This document shows, one piece after another, positions 8,853 to 17,115 of a stretch of DNA of 64,000 nucleotides (positions within the stretch are counted from its first letter, which is position 1; every line of letters starts with the position of its first letter). Made by a program: the position numbers and the translations under genes. The notes under the pieces were generated by a model. The model was not told the origin of the DNA. It saw only the letters and a list, made by a program, of their open reading frames with translations, and did not search any database. The DNA is from Caldilineaceae bacterium (GTDB lineage: Bacteria; Chloroflexota; Anaerolineae; Caldilineales; Caldilineaceae): contig JALHQH010000010.1 of assembly GCA_022842065.1 (NCBI GenBank), positions 62,001 to 126,000 on the forward strand, given 5' to 3'.

Positions 8853-10109
8853 ATGGCGTACCAGATTTTAAATGAAACGACGATTCTTGATTATGTAAAG
8901 ACACGCCCTCTATTGATGCCGTTGTTAGCATCGTTAGGGGCGATCACGGCGCGTGAAGTCGGGGACGGCAATCTCAACACGGTCTATATTTTGGAGAGTG
9001 TGGCCCAGCCGGGGCAAGGGCTGGTCGTTAAACAGGCGTTACCCTATCTGCGCATTCTAGGCGAAGATTGGAAGTTAACGCGCGAGCGCATTCGCTTCGA
9101 GACCGAGTCGCTGCGCCTTTACAACGAACATGCGCCGGGTCTGGCTCCAACCATTTATGATTATGATGACGAGATGTCGCTGGTGGCGATGGAATATTTG
9201 AGCAGCCACCTGATTATGCGCAAGGCGCTGGTCGCCCGCCAGCAGTTGCCCCACTTTGCTGATCATATCTCCACCTTTCTGGCCAACACCCTTTTTTACA
9301 CTTCTGATCTCTACCTCACTGGGCTGGAAAAGAAAACCTTACAAGCGCGTTTTATCAACCCCCATTTGAACAAAATCCAAGAAGATTTTGTCTTCACTAA
9401 CCCCTTAATGACATCGCCCGAAAACAATTGGAATCCGCTGGTTGATGACGAAGTGCAACGGGTGCGCAGTAACAGCGCGCTCAAGATTGCGGCGGCGCAG
9501 ATGAAGGCAAGCTACATGACCCACGCCCAGGCGCTGATTCACAGTGACCTGCACACCGGCAGCATCATGCTCAACGCCACCGACACCCGCGTCATCGACT
9601 CGGAATTTGCCTTCTATGGGCCGATGGGTTTTGACATTGGCGCGGTGCTGGAGAATTTGGTGCTCAACGCCCTTGCGCACTATGGTCACACCGAGGATGC
9701 AGCGGCGCGTACGGCCTACCAGGAGTATCTGTTGCAGATGGTGCATGAGGTCTGGACGCAGTTTGCCCAGAAATTTGATGCGCTGTGGGTGGCCAACAAT
9801 CGGGGTGAATTAGCCCCGCCCGCCTATTGGGATTGGCCAGGGGGCGAAGCGGCCTTTGCCGAATTCCGTCGCCAGTATATACTAAACATTCTGCGTGATG
9901 TGGCCGGCCACGGTGGCTGCAAAATGTTGCGCCGCATGATGGGCGTGGTAAGCGTCTGGGATATTGCCAGCATTGCCGACCTGACAAAACGGGCCATTGC
10001 CGAACGGAAAGCGATTCGGATTGGCAGCCGCTGGTTACTGGCGCACGAGACGGTGACGACCATTGACCAGTTGATTGCCATTGTTCGCGCAGAGATGGCA
10101 CAGGACTAA
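8853..10109 (+). CDS. mtnK: S-methyl-5-thioribose kinase
   Basis: MtnK phosphorylates methylthioribose to methylthioribose 1-phosphate in the methionine salvage pathway. The 418-residue protein has the aminoglycoside-phosphotransferase-like fold: GDGNLNTVYIL near residue 36 in the N-lobe, VVKQALPYLRILGEDW near 58, catalytic loop ALIHSDLHTGSIM near 228, and metal-binding segment VIDSEFAFYGPMGFDIGAVL near 248. These last two stretches are diagnostic for MtnK. ATG 8853 is chosen over an in-frame TTG at 8847. The gene follows the ribose-type importer, suggesting import of methylthioribose or a close relative. No mtnA is found in the window. Confidence 0.92.
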   Translation: MAYQILNETTILDYVKTRPLLMPLLASLGAITAREVGDGNLNTVYILESVAQPGQGLVVKQALPYLRILGEDWKLTRERIRFETESLRLYNEHAPGLAPTIYDYDDEMSLVAMEYLSSHLIMRKALVARQQLPHFADHISTFLANTLFYTSDLYLTGLEKKTLQARFINPHLNKIQEDFVFTNPLMTSPENNWNPLVDDEVQRVRSNSALKIAAAQMKASYMTHAQALIHSDLHTGSIMLNATDTRVIDSEFAFYGPMGFDIGAVLENLVLNALAHYGHTEDAAARTAYQEYLLQMVHEVWTQFAQKFDALWVANNRGELAPPAYWDWPGGEAAFAEFRRQYILNILRDVAGHGGCKMLRRMMGVVSVWDIASIADLTKRAIAERKAIRIGSRWLLAHETVTTIDQLIAIVRAEMAQD

Positions 10110-10130
10110 GATTTTTCATTCAATTATACG

Positions 10131-10202
10131 ATCCACGAAGACACACAAAGGGGCACGAAGAATAAGGATTAGCTTCGTGCCCCTTTGTGTGTCTTCGTGG
10201 AT
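10131..10202. repeat. 30-bp perfect inverted repeat after mtnK
   Basis: Arms 10131-10160 and 10173-10202 are perfectly complementary around a 12-base loop. The CACGAAGACACACAAAG wording resembles a repeat seen in many unrelated bacterial genomes. It starts 21 bases after the mtnK stop and could end transcription, although only a short AATTCTTTT follows it. Confidence 0.85.
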
Positions 10203-10225
10203 AATTCTTTTACATTGGCTAACTT

Positions 10226-11992
10226 GTGGAAGCAATTATTCGCGTTGACCGGTTGTATCACACCTATGCGACTGAGGGCACGCAGCCGGTGCTGGCCTTG
10301 CGCGACATCAATCTCACGATTTACAAAGGCGAATATGTGGTCATCCTGGGTGCGAATGGCTCAGGCAAATCCACCCTGGCGCGCCACCTCAACGGTCTGC
10401 TCTTACCCAGCCAAGGTGATGTGTGGGTAAAGGCGTGGAACACCAAAGATACCACGCAGCGGTTGGCGATCCGGTCAACGGTAGGCATGGTCTTCCAGTC
10501 ACCGGATAACCAGATTGTCGCCACGATTGTCGAAGAAGATGTCGCCTTTGGGCCAGAAAATCTAAATGTCGAGCGGCATGAAATTCTCCAGCGGGTGGCC
10601 AGTGCGCTGGGTGCAGTCGACATGTGGGAAGAGCGGCAACGCGCCCCCCATCTGCTCTCCGGTGGGCAGAAACAGCGGGTCTGCATTGCTGGGGTGCTGG
10701 CGATGGAGCCGGCAGTCCTGGTGCTCGATGAATCAACCGCGATGCTCGACCCCGATGGGCGCAAAGCGGTATTAACAATTGCCCAGCAACTCAACCGTGA
10801 CGAAGGGGTGACCATTGTTGCGATCACCCACTTTATGCAAGAGGCCGTCTACGCCGACCGCGTCATCGTGATGGCCGAGGGGGCGATTGCCATGCAGGGC
10901 ACCCCGCGTGAGATCTTCGCCCACGCAGAACGGCTACGCGAACTAGAGCTTGCGCTGCCACCGATCAGTGAAGTTGCCTTGGCACTCCACACCCGTTTCC
11001 CCACCTTTCCACTTGACGTGCTGACGGTCGATGAGTTCGTACGCCAGTTCAGCGGTATGGTCACAGCTAGTAGGCACAAACCGGCTGAGCCGCTCACCGT
11101 CCCCCCACGCCCAGCTAACGGCAAGCAAGCCGCACCAGCAGTGATCACTGTCCAAAACCTCGGCCACTACTACATGCTTGATACCCCGCTACAGGTTAAA
11201 GCATTGCACGATATCGATCTAACAATTCAGCGGGGTGAAATCGTCGGCATTATCGGGCACACCGGCTCTGGTAAATCGACCGTGATTCAGCACTTTAATG
11301 GGCTGCTGCGTCCCCATGAAGGTCAAGTTAGGGTCTTTGATCAAGCCCTGCATGAGCGCAACGCCGATCTGGTCGCCTTGCGCCGCCGGGTTGGCTTGGT
11401 CTTTCAATTTCCCGAAGCACAGCTCTTTGAACGCTATGTGGGGGACGATATCGCGTTTGGGCCGCGCAATCTCAAATTGAGTCGGGTGGAGATCCGCGCA
11501 CGGGTAGCGCGCGCAATGGCTGCGGTGGGACTAGATTTTGTCGAGTTCAAAGATCGGCTGACCTTTGGCCTGAGTGGTGGACAGCTACGCCGGGTGGCCC
11601 TAGCCGGCGTCCTTGCCTTAGAACCAGAAGTCCTCGTACTCGATGAGCCAACGGCCGGCCTCGATCCGCAAGGGCGCGTCCAACTGCTCGACCACCTACG
11701 CGCGCTGCACGCCGCAGGGATGACCTTGGTCATTGTGTCGCACAATATGGAAGAATTGGCGGCACTCTGTGACCGGCTCTATGTGCTGAACCAGGGACGT
11801 ACCGTCATGAGCGGTACCCCGGCAGAAATTTTCAGCCAGGCAGTACGCCTCCAGGAACTCAATCTCGATGTCCCCGACGTTACCCACTTGACAAACCGAC
11901 TAATCGAGGAAGGTTTGTTGGGGGTAGAGGCAATTCCCTATACGGTTGAACAAACCGTTACGCTGCTCAGTAGCTACCTGCAAAACAACTAA
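10226..11992 (+). CDS. ECF transporter ATPase, two EcfA domains fused
   Basis: A 588-residue protein that joins both ATPases of an energy-coupling-factor vitamin importer. Domain 1 has Walker A GANGSGKST near residue 42, signature LLSGGQKQRVCIAG near 143 and Walker B AVLVLDESTAMLD. Domain 2 has Walker A GHTGSGKST near 345, signature LSGGQLRRVALAG near 451 and VLVLDEPTAGLD. Each has the ECF-type Q-loop region (VFQSPDNQ and VFQFPEAQ). The protein starts at GTG 10226. The membrane partners EcfT and the S component lie 3.5 kb downstream, with a toxin-antitoxin pair and two peptidases in between. Confidence 0.93.
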   Translation: MEAIIRVDRLYHTYATEGTQPVLALRDINLTIYKGEYVVILGANGSGKSTLARHLNGLLLPSQGDVWVKAWNTKDTTQRLAIRSTVGMVFQSPDNQIVATIVEEDVAFGPENLNVERHEILQRVASALGAVDMWEERQRAPHLLSGGQKQRVCIAGVLAMEPAVLVLDESTAMLDPDGRKAVLTIAQQLNRDEGVTIVAITHFMQEAVYADRVIVMAEGAIAMQGTPREIFAHAERLRELELALPPISEVALALHTRFPTFPLDVLTVDEFVRQFSGMVTASRHKPAEPLTVPPRPANGKQAAPAVITVQNLGHYYMLDTPLQVKALHDIDLTIQRGEIVGIIGHTGSGKSTVIQHFNGLLRPHEGQVRVFDQALHERNADLVALRRRVGLVFQFPEAQLFERYVGDDIAFGPRNLKLSRVEIRARVARAMAAVGLDFVEFKDRLTFGLSGGQLRRVALAGVLALEPEVLVLDEPTAGLDPQGRVQLLDHLRALHAAGMTLVIVSHNMEELAALCDRLYVLNQGRTVMSGTPAEIFSQAVRLQELNLDVPDVTHLTNRLIEEGLLGVEAIPYTVEQTVTLLSSYLQNN

Positions 11993-12059
11993 GCCAAACC
12001 AGACACGCTCATGATTGATCAACTACCCTAAAAATAGAACGCGGATTTTACAGATTAGG

Positions 12060-12099
12060 CTGATTAAGCGGATAAACCGGATAACATCAGCTTAATCAG
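12060..12099. repeat. small inverted repeat upstream of toxin-antitoxin promoter
   Basis: CTGATTAAGC at 12060-12069 pairs with GCTTAATCAG at 12090-12099. It lies in a GCGGATTTTACAGATTA-type stretch whose GCGGAT word recurs at 8704, 42551 and 60491. It may mark the end of the ATPase transcript. Confidence 0.55.
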
Positions 12100-12112
12100 A
12101 AAAAAATAGCCA

Positions 12113-12141
12113 TTGACAAAGGGGAAAAGATCGAGTAGAAT
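12113..12141 (+). promoter_or_regulatory. promoter of the toxin-antitoxin operon
   Basis: A perfect -35 TTGACA (12113-12118) and -10 TAGAAT (12136-12141) are separated by 17 bases and lie 53 bases before the antitoxin GTG. Because the genes downstream are closely packed, this promoter may also drive the two peptidases and the EcfT and S-component genes. Confidence 0.7.
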
Positions 12142-12194
12142 AACAAAGAAAAACTTGAAGAAACTACAGGAACTAGAGAAACACAAGGTATCCC

Positions 12195-12836
12195 GTGGCA
12201 GAAATACACATCGGCGCAGAACAGTTCCGGCGGCAACTCACTGACCTGCTCAACCGCACAAGCTATGGCAATGACCATATCATCATCGAACGCCACGGCA
12301 CTGCACTGGCGGCCCTGATTCCTTTTCAGCTCTATGAAGCACTGGTGGCCGCCGGTATTCCGGAAAAGTTGGCCCATTTGACTATGTCACCGACCGCAGA
12401 AAGTGATCTCGCCACGCAGATTGAGGCGATCCTAGCCGGCGAGAGCAGCGACCAGCTGTATAACACAACCGTTGACACAACACGGCAGTTGCAAGAACAG
12501 GCGCAAGCCTACTACGCCGCGACGCCATTTGCCACCGCGCTGACCAACAGCACCTTTACCCTAGAGGAAGCCGCGATGTATCTGAAATTGCCGATTGATG
12601 CAGTGATGCAACAGGCAGATCAAGGACTATTGCCTGGGCGCAAAATCAACAATACTTGGCGCTTTCTGCGCGCCGCAATTGACAACTGGCTGCGTAACAG
12701 CGATGGGCGGCAAACGCTATTGCAACAGGCGGGCGTCTTTGCCCATGATGAATCGTTGGCTGAATTGCGGTGGCAGATCTATGAGCAACGCGGACGCAGC
12801 GAAACCGAGCCAACCGAACCTGAAGATGCCCACTAA
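12195..12836 (+). CDS. Phd/YefM-like antitoxin with C-terminal excisionase-type HTH
   Basis: A 213-residue protein, much longer than a usual 80-residue antitoxin. Residues 1-55 resemble Phd/YefM: AEIHIGAEQFRRQLTDLLNR then IIIERHGTALAALIPFQLYE. A middle segment of about 85 residues is of unknown type. Residues about 147-195 look like a helix-turn-helix of the excisionase/MerR sort: FTLEEAAMYLKLPIDAVMQQ, then GRKINNTWRFLRAAIDNWL. The GTG start at 12195 is supported by position after the promoter. The stop overlaps the toxin start by one base, so the two are translationally coupled. It probably neutralises the PIN toxin and represses the operon (inference). Confidence 0.8.
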   Translation: MAEIHIGAEQFRRQLTDLLNRTSYGNDHIIIERHGTALAALIPFQLYEALVAAGIPEKLAHLTMSPTAESDLATQIEAILAGESSDQLYNTTVDTTRQLQEQAQAYYAATPFATALTNSTFTLEEAAMYLKLPIDAVMQQADQGLLPGRKINNTWRFLRAAIDNWLRNSDGRQTLLQQAGVFAHDESLAELRWQIYEQRGRSETEPTEPEDAH

Positions 12837-13252
12837 TGTATCTGCTTGACACTGATACGCTCACCTATTTACATGCCGGGCATCGGCGCGTGATTGAACG
12901 GTTGCAACGCGCCCAAAGCGGGAATGTGGCAACCACGATCATCACAAAGCTGGAAATCTTACGGGGGCGCATGGATGCGCTACTCAAGGCCGCGACAGGT
13001 GCGCAGCTTTTGCCCGCGCAACAATTCTTCCTCCAGAGCACTCAACTACTCGACGAAATCTTGATTACCCCCGTTGATCCGACCGCAGCGACCATCTTTG
13101 ATAAACTGCGGCAGGCTAAATTAGGTAAGATCGGCCAAGCTGATCTCCTGATTGCCAGCATCGCCTTAGCAAACAAAGCAGTGCTGGTCACGCGCAATCG
13201 CAAACATTTTGAAAAAATTCCCGGCCTAATCATCGAAAACTGGGTTGATTGA
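12836..13252 (+). CDS. PIN-domain ribonuclease toxin (VapC-like)
   Basis: A 138-residue PIN-domain protein. The expected acidic positions are visible: LLDTDTLTYL at residues 3-12 (Asp5), TKLEILRGR near 38 (Glu), and GQADLLIASIAL near 100 (Asp), followed by VLVTRNRKHFEKIPGL near 115. VapC enzymes cut RNA, often tRNA, when freed from the antitoxin. The start overlaps the antitoxin stop (TAATG). The M20 peptidase gene begins only nine bases after its stop, so downstream transporter and peptidase genes may be read through from this module. Confidence 0.9.
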   Translation: MYLLDTDTLTYLHAGHRRVIERLQRAQSGNVATTIITKLEILRGRMDALLKAATGAQLLPAQQFFLQSTQLLDEILITPVDPTAATIFDKLRQAKLGKIGQADLLIASIALANKAVLVTRNRKHFEKIPGLIIENWVD

Positions 13253-13261
13253 GGACAAAAC

Positions 13262-14494
13262 GTGCTTTCCACACTGGAGCAAACAGTTTTAGCACACATT
13301 GATGATGAGCAGCTGATCGACTGGGTCCAGGCATTGACGCGCATTCCGAGCGTCTGGCGGCCAGAAGAGGGTGAGGGCGAGTTGGCGGCGGCACGCTGGG
13401 TCGAGCAGCAATGTCGTGCAATTGGCTTGGAAACCCATTTTACTGAGGTTGTACCAGGGCGGCCCAATGTGATCGCGATCCACAAAATGGCTGATGGCCC
13501 TACCCTGATGTTTGAAGGGCATACCGATGTGGTGACGGAAGGTGATCCAACCGCCTGGACTGATCCGCCCTTTAGCGCCACCATTCGTGATGGGCGGATC
13601 TATGGCCGCGGGGCGAATGACATGAAGGCTGGGGTCGTCTGTACGCTAATTGCCACCAAAGCAATTATGGAGAGTGGTGTGACCCTCGGTGGCAGCCTCT
13701 TGCTCGGCATCGTCTGTGATGAAGAGGGGCAGATGATCGGCATCAAAGACTTTGTGGAACAGGGTTGGGCCGACCAGGTTGACGCCGCGATTATCTGCGA
13801 GCCAGAGGAAAATCATCTCTGCATCTGCCAAAAGGGGGTAATGTGGCTACACATCGTGATCCACGGCGAGATGGCTCACGGTGCCATGCCGTTGACGGGA
13901 GTCAACAGCGCTTACCCGATGGCCCGCTTTTTAAGCAAAGTCGAGCAGTTGGAAGCAGCCCAGATTGCGACCCACGGTCGGCATCTATACTTGGGACAAC
14001 CAAGCATTACACCGACCATTCTCGCCTCGCCACTGCGTGGACAGGGGGAGCCACAGAACAACGTCATGCCCGGTGCCAGCGAAGTGATCCTGGACTGTCG
14101 GCTAATTCCTGGCCAAAACCCAGAGGCATTGGCTGGCGCCATCGAAGCGCTTGCTAGTGCCGTCGCTGCCACGGATAGTCGGCTACGCTACACCTGCACC
14201 GTGCTCGAAGTGCGCCATCCCACGCAAACCGACCCTGCCCATCCGGTTGTCACTACCTTGGCTTCTGCTTACCATGATTTAACGGGCCAACCGCCAATTT
14301 ACGGCGGCGTCCCTGGCTCGACCGATGGCACCATTCTCAACGCCCGCAAAGGGATTCCCATCGTCACCTGCGGCCCTGGTGACATCTACATTCCCCACCA
14401 CATTGATGAATGGGTTAGCATTGATGAGATCAAAGTAGCAGCGCGGCTTTACGTGGTGGCGGCGATGCGCTATTTAGGCGTACAAGATGAATAA
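13262..14494 (+). CDS. M20-family metallopeptidase (ArgE/DapE/CPG2 type)
   Basis: A 410-residue zinc-dependent amidohydrolase that removes amino acids or acyl groups from small peptides or N-acyl amino acids in the cytoplasm. Metal-site phrases are present in order: FEGHTDVVTEGD near residue 84, GRGANDMKAGVVC near 117, VCDEEGQM near 153 with the catalytic glutamates, and ICEPEENHLCI near 178. IPHHIDEWVSIDE near the C-terminus gives the last histidine ligand. The start is GTG 13262. The stop overlaps the next peptidase gene by eight bases, implying coupled synthesis. The substrate cannot be assigned, because the family is broad. Confidence 0.88.
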   Translation: MLSTLEQTVLAHIDDEQLIDWVQALTRIPSVWRPEEGEGELAAARWVEQQCRAIGLETHFTEVVPGRPNVIAIHKMADGPTLMFEGHTDVVTEGDPTAWTDPPFSATIRDGRIYGRGANDMKAGVVCTLIATKAIMESGVTLGGSLLLGIVCDEEGQMIGIKDFVEQGWADQVDAAIICEPEENHLCICQKGVMWLHIVIHGEMAHGAMPLTGVNSAYPMARFLSKVEQLEAAQIATHGRHLYLGQPSITPTILASPLRGQGEPQNNVMPGASEVILDCRLIPGQNPEALAGAIEALASAVAATDSRLRYTCTVLEVRHPTQTDPAHPVVTTLASAYHDLTGQPPIYGGVPGSTDGTILNARKGIPIVTCGPGDIYIPHHIDEWVSIDEIKVAARLYVVAAMRYLGVQDE

Positions 14495-15467
14495 CGCGCT
14501 GACCGACATATCAGGCATTCAAGTCGGCCATTGGACAAACCTGGAGGCAGCGACCGGCTGTACCGTGATCCTCTGCCCACAGGGCGCGGTAGCAGGGGTC
14601 GATGTGCGTGGGGGTGCGCCAGGGACGCGCGAGACTGATCTGCTCGATCCAGTTTGTATGGTGCAGCAAGTCCATGCGATCTGTCTGGCCGGTGGCAGTG
14701 CTTATGGGTTGGCCGCGGCGGATGGAGTGATGCGTTGGCTAGAGGAACATGGTCACGGCTTTGATGTACGGGTTGCCCGTGTGCCGATTGTGCCGGCGGC
14801 AGTAATCTTTGATCTGGCAATGGGAAACGCCCAAGTACGCCCCGACGCAGCGGCGGGTTATGCCGCTTGTACAGCAGCTACAACTGGCCCGGTAGCAGAG
14901 GGCAATGTGGGTGCCGGCACCGGCGCAACCGTGGGCAAGTTACTCGGCTATCAATGGGCGACGAAGGGTGGATTGGGCACGGCCAGTCGGGTTTACGCCA
15001 ACGGCATGATCATCGCGGCACTGGCGGTGGTCAACGCCGCGGGTGATGTCGTCGATCCGGAAAATGGTCAGATTGTGGCTGGCGCACGGGCTGCCGACGG
15101 CAACGGCTTTGCCAACATTATGCGCGCACTGAGCGTGGCCGGTGAAATCAAGGCCGAACAGTGGGGCCAGCGGAATACCACGCTGGGCGTAGTCGCCACC
15201 AATGTCGCGCTGACCAAAGCCGGGGCGACCAAAGTGGCGCAGATTGCCCAAAATGGACTGGCCCGCGCCATTCGCCCCATTCACACGCTGATTGACGGCG
15301 ATGTGGTCTTTGCATTATCCTTAGGCGAACAGCAGGGTGATCCAGGAATCGTCGGCACGCTGGCGGGCGATCTGTTGAGTGAGGCGATTGTGCGGGCTGT
15401 GCGAGCCGCCGAAGGGTTACATGGTGTACCAGCGGTGCGAGATATTGGATCCAACAGACCACATTGA
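14487..15467 (+). CDS. P1 (S58, DmpA-type) aminopeptidase
   Basis: A 326-residue self-processing N-terminal-nucleophile hydrolase of the DmpA/BapA group (L-aminopeptidase, D-esterase or beta-aminopeptidase). Features seen: ITDISGIQVGHWTNLEAATG-like N-terminus, GVDVRGGAPGTRETDLLDP near residue 37, GNVGAGTGATVGK near 139 and RNTTLGVVATNVALTKAGA near 228. The chain is expected to be cleaved before the nucleophile in the NTTLG segment, where many P1 peptidases carry Thr in place of the Ser of DmpA. It overlaps the M20 gene by eight bases and the EcfT frame follows directly, linking peptide cleavage with vitamin-type uptake. Confidence 0.88.
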   Translation: MNNALTDISGIQVGHWTNLEAATGCTVILCPQGAVAGVDVRGGAPGTRETDLLDPVCMVQQVHAICLAGGSAYGLAAADGVMRWLEEHGHGFDVRVARVPIVPAAVIFDLAMGNAQVRPDAAAGYAACTAATTGPVAEGNVGAGTGATVGKLLGYQWATKGGLGTASRVYANGMIIAALAVVNAAGDVVDPENGQIVAGARAADGNGFANIMRALSVAGEIKAEQWGQRNTTLGVVATNVALTKAGATKVAQIAQNGLARAIRPIHTLIDGDVVFALSLGEQQGDPGIVGTLAGDLLSEAIVRAVRAAEGLHGVPAVRDIGSNRPH

Positions 15468-15478
15468 ATAAAAACTCT

Positions 15479-16339
15479 ATGGCAAGCGAATTTGAGCTGC
15501 TGCGCAATGTTACTATCGGCCAGTATATCCCGATCAACTCGCTTGTCCACCGGCTTGATCCGCGCGCCAAATTATTGGGCACCATCTTGCTAGGCATGGC
15601 AATTTCGGCCACCACCAGCCTGGTGGCACAACTGCTGCTGGTGCTACTGCTCTTTGCGATTGCCAAATTGGCCGGGCTGACGATTGGTTATGTGCTGCGT
15701 GGTCTCTTACCCAGCCTGCGCGTCTTGATCTTTCTCTTTATCATTCAGCTCTTCTTCCAGGGGTGGCGCGAACCCAGCGGGAGAGTTTTTCTGGAAGTGG
15801 GTTGGCTACGCGTGACCGCCTACAGTCTTTGGGTCATCGTGTTGGGGATCTTGCGCGTGATCGAATTTTTTGTCCTGGTCAGTCTGTTGACCTTGACGAC
15901 GCCGGCCACCCAACTCATGCACGCGATTGAGATTCTGCTTGGCCCGCTGCAGCGGATTGGGGTACCCGTTCACGAAATGGCGTTGATGAACATGATTGCG
16001 CTGCGCTTTATCCCGACCCTGGCCGAAGAGTTAGAGCGGATCATGAAAGCGCAGGCCAGCCGCGGCGGCATGATTGGGCGCACCCCCTGGTGGCGCCCCG
16101 ATCAGTTGGCGCGGGCACGCATTCCCCTGATTATCCCCCTCTTTTTGACCGCACTGCGCCGCTCGGAAGATCTGATCTTGGCCATGGAAGCGCGCGGTTA
16201 TGTCAGCGGCGCGCGGCGCACCCGCTTTGCCCTGCTAGATTGGCAAAGCGTTGACACCATTGCCTTGTTGCTGATAGCAATCGTATTTTTACTGGCCTGG
16301 CGGATGCCGTGGCCGGCAATCAATTTTGTTAGCCCATAA
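15479..16339 (+). CDS. ECF transporter transmembrane T component
   Basis: EcfT (CbiQ family), the scaffold membrane protein that couples the ATPases to the substrate-binding S component. About 286 residues with roughly five to six hydrophobic segments, the first after the family-typical lead YIPINSLVHRLDPRAKLLGT. The two EcfT coupling motifs with Ala/Ser-Arg-Gly are visible in MKAQASRGG near residue 190 and MEARGYVSG near 237. ATG 15479 is preferred. An in-frame TTG at 15464 overlaps the preceding stop codon and is also possible. It belongs with the fused ATPase at 10226 and the S component that starts 25 bases downstream. Confidence 0.9.
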   Translation: MASEFELLRNVTIGQYIPINSLVHRLDPRAKLLGTILLGMAISATTSLVAQLLLVLLLFAIAKLAGLTIGYVLRGLLPSLRVLIFLFIIQLFFQGWREPSGRVFLEVGWLRVTAYSLWVIVLGILRVIEFFVLVSLLTLTTPATQLMHAIEILLGPLQRIGVPVHEMALMNMIALRFIPTLAEELERIMKAQASRGGMIGRTPWWRPDQLARARIPLIIPLFLTALRRSEDLILAMEARGYVSGARRTRFALLDWQSVDTIALLLIAIVFLLAWRMPWPAINFVSP

Positions 16340-16364
16340 AACCACCACGCATTAGGAGGAATTC

Positions 16365-16919
16365 ATGAAGATTCGCACACGTCAGATCGTGGTTGCGGCG
16401 ATGATGATTGCTATCTCTGCCATTCTCGGCATCACTGGGCTGGGTTACTTTCCTGTACCAAATGTTACAACCGACGCGACGATCATGCATCTGCCCGTGA
16501 TCATCGGCGCGGTGTTGGAAGGGCCGGTGGTGGGTCTGCTAACGGGGTTGGTCTTTGGCATTAACGCGTATACCCGCTACCTGGGGCTGCCCTTCTTTGT
16601 GGATCAGCCCGCCTGGGTGCCGATCCTTGTGCTCTTTGTGCCACGAGTGATGATTGGGCTGGTGGCCGGCTGGGTCTACCTGGCGTTGCGACGGAGTAAT
16701 CAAATCTTCGCCTTGGGTGCAGCAGCGGTATTAGGCACGCTTACCAATTCGGCGCTGGTGTTGGGTACCGCCATTGGGCTGGGACTTTTACCGGTTGAAG
16801 TGATTGCCGCATCGCTCCCTCAGATCATCTTTGAAACGGTGTTGGCCGCGGTGCTAACGATTGGGATTGTGGCCGCGTGGAAACAGATTGACAGTGGGCG
16901 CAGCGGGTCGTCGATCTAA
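16365..16919 (+). CDS. ECF transporter substrate-binding S component
   Basis: A 184-residue membrane protein with about six hydrophobic segments, preceded by a strong AGGAGG ribosome-binding site at suitable spacing. The stretch IMHLPVIIGAVLEGPVVGLL near residue 45 followed by GLVFGINAYTR is typical of the PF12822-type S components (riboflavin, pantothenate, pyridoxine and folate families). The substrate is not certain. The pantothenate-type wording and the neighbouring beta-aminopeptidase-like gene make a beta-alanine-containing compound an attractive guess, but this is inference. It is the last gene of the ECF cluster. Confidence 0.88.
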   Translation: MKIRTRQIVVAAMMIAISAILGITGLGYFPVPNVTTDATIMHLPVIIGAVLEGPVVGLLTGLVFGINAYTRYLGLPFFVDQPAWVPILVLFVPRVMIGLVAGWVYLALRRSNQIFALGAAAVLGTLTNSALVLGTAIGLGLLPVEVIAASLPQIIFETVLAAVLTIGIVAAWKQIDSGRSGSSI

Positions 16920-17024
16920 CTAATTGCCCTTATAGACGATAGACGATTGGCAAGGCACAGTTGATGTTGATCAGCGATAGCAATGGTTACCCTGTAGAGC
17001 TACCGTTATAAGCACACCCCAAGT

Positions 17025-17101
17025 CACGAGAAATTTTCACACAGACTTTGACATTTGCTCAAAAAGCAGTACAATCAAGCAGGATCACGTGAAAATTTCA
17101 C
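17025..17101 (+). promoter_or_regulatory. rloAB promoter flanked by near-identical operator-like sites
   Basis: The -35 TTGACA (17048-17053) and -10 TACAAT (17070-17075) are 16 bases apart. On both sides lie 16-base near-palindromes that match at 14 positions: CACGAGAAATTTTCAC (17025-17040) and CACGTGAAAATTTCAC (17086-17101). A dimeric repressor binding both sites would cover the promoter. An AAGGAGGTGATC Shine-Dalgarno sequence follows just before the GTG start at 17116. Confidence 0.65.
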
Positions 17102-17115
17102 GCAAGGAGGTGATC

